A stretch of DNA of 64,000 bases from Corallococcus sp. EGB (lineage in GTDB: Bacteria > Myxococcota > Myxococcia > Myxococcales > Myxococcaceae), in assembly GCF_019968905.1 (NCBI RefSeq), contig NZ_CP079946.1, forward strand, positions 1,054,001-1,118,000, given 5' to 3'. The position numbers and the translations under genes were made by a program. A model generated the notes under the pieces. It did no database searches, had not been told where the DNA came from, and saw only the letters and a list, made by a program, of their open reading frames with translations. Below are positions 63,424 through 64,000 of the stretch, piece after piece; the stretch's first letter is position 1; every line of letters starts with the position of its first letter.

Positions 63424-64000
63424 GTGAGCGACATCACTGTCTACCAACCCGACTTGCTCTTCGTGGAAGGGCGTTTCCACGAAGGCCGTGCGCTGGCGGT
63501 GGGCGCGGATGGCCGGATCCTCGCCAAGGTACCCGAGGGCGCGCGCGTGGAGCGGCTCGCGGGGCGGGCGCTGCTGCCGGGACTGGTCAACGGCCACTCG
63601 CACGCGTTCCAGCGGCTCATCCGCGGGCGCACCGAGTACGTGGCCACCGCCGGCGGACAGGACGACTTCTGGTCCTGGCGCGAGGCGATGTACCGCGCCG
63701 CGGAGGCGCTCACGCCGGAGGAGATCCACGTCGCCTCGCGCCAGGTGTTCCTGGAGATGGTGCTCGCGGGCATCACCACGGTGGGCGAGTTCCACTACCT
63801 GCACCACCAGCCGGACGGGACGCCCTACGCGGACCGCAACGCGCTGGCGCACGCGGTCATCCGCGCGGCCACGGACGTGGGCCTGCGCATCTGCCTGCTG
63901 CGGGTGGGCTACGCGCGCGCGGGCTTCAACGTGCCCCCGAACCCGCGCCAGCGCCGCTTCATCGACGCGGACGTGGACGCGTTCTTGTCCACCACGCAGG
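63424..64000 (+). CDS. hutF: Formimidoylglutamate deiminase, N-terminal part (cut by window edge)
   Basis: 192 residues from a GTG at 63424 to the window edge. The amidohydrolase metal motif HxH is in PGLVNGHSHAFQRL. The blocks DDFWSWREAMYRAAEALTPE and TTVGEFHYLHHQPDGTPYAD match the HutF family, which converts formimidoyl-glutamate to N-formylglutamate in histidine degradation. The remaining metal ligands lie outside the window. Neighbouring hut genes, if present, would be downstream. Confidence 0.83.
   Translation, partial: MSDITVYQPDLLFVEGRFHEGRALAVGADGRILAKVPEGARVERLAGRALLPGLVNGHSHAFQRLIRGRTEYVATAGGQDDFWSWREAMYRAAEALTPEEIHVASRQVFLEMVLAGITTVGEFHYLHHQPDGTPYADRNALAHAVIRAATDVGLRICLLRVGYARAGFNVPPNPRQRRFIDADVDAFLSTTQ

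Overview
The window looks like chromosomal DNA of a myxobacterium of the Myxococcus/Corallococcus type. The GC content is very high, with strong G/C bias at third codon positions that opens long spurious antisense frames. The gene content also fits: a PilZ protein next to a Ser/Thr kinase, a DUF2378 protein, a CorE-like metal-sensing ECF sigma factor, many large lipoproteins with repeats, hybrid kinases and a bacteriophytochrome. This taxonomic call is inference from content and composition.

Layout. 1-1188: minus-strand PilZ gene and the start of a Ser/Thr kinase gene. 1306-4719: large lipoprotein with calcium-type repeats and a von Willebrand A domain, closed by two strong hairpins. 4838-8132: minus-strand M14 carboxypeptidase, metallo-beta-lactamase-fold hydrolase and TPR-like protein. 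8253-9422: a phospholipase-A2-like protein followed closely by a sigma factor with a Cys-rich tail. 9432-14253: a repeat lipoprotein diverging from a copper-type P1B ATPase with a YHS and two heavy-metal-binding domains. 14351-15442: Rieske oxygenase. 15444-17365: overlapping AAA ATPase and TOPRIM-like genes with less biased codon use, a candidate split OLD-type defence pair. 17383-21590: cysteine-synthase-like enzyme, hybrid histidine kinase, DUF2378 protein, pirin. 21628-23245: a doubtful small lipoprotein, a zinc-ribbon membrane protein and a remnant of a TacA/DUF1778-type antitoxin. 23462-27805: Lhr-type helicase.

28342-30747 is a complete IS66-family element (tnpA, tnpB, tnpC). Its left terminal repeat lies inside a small lipoprotein gene (27897-28421), whose last ~26 codons come from the IS. 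The 8-bp flanks do not match, so the junction was probably rearranged after insertion. Then follow an AraC-type regulator with a membrane sensor domain, an S41-like protease, an ammonium transporter, a large haem-motif lipoprotein and gltBD (glutamate synthase).

44263-48830 is a tightly overlapping red-light module: haem oxygenase (makes biliverdin), bacteriophytochrome kinase, single-domain response regulator, and a receiver-histidine kinase. 49585-59008 is a five-gene envelope operon: two proteins with single CxxCH haem motifs, a lipoprotein, a Tat-type DUF1501 protein and a large FG-GAP lipoprotein. The window ends with a DMT transporter, DNA ligase D, a ferritin-like protein and the start of a formimidoylglutamate deiminase gene (hutF).

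No rRNA, tRNA or CRISPR array was recognised, and no gap between genes exceeds about 300 bases.
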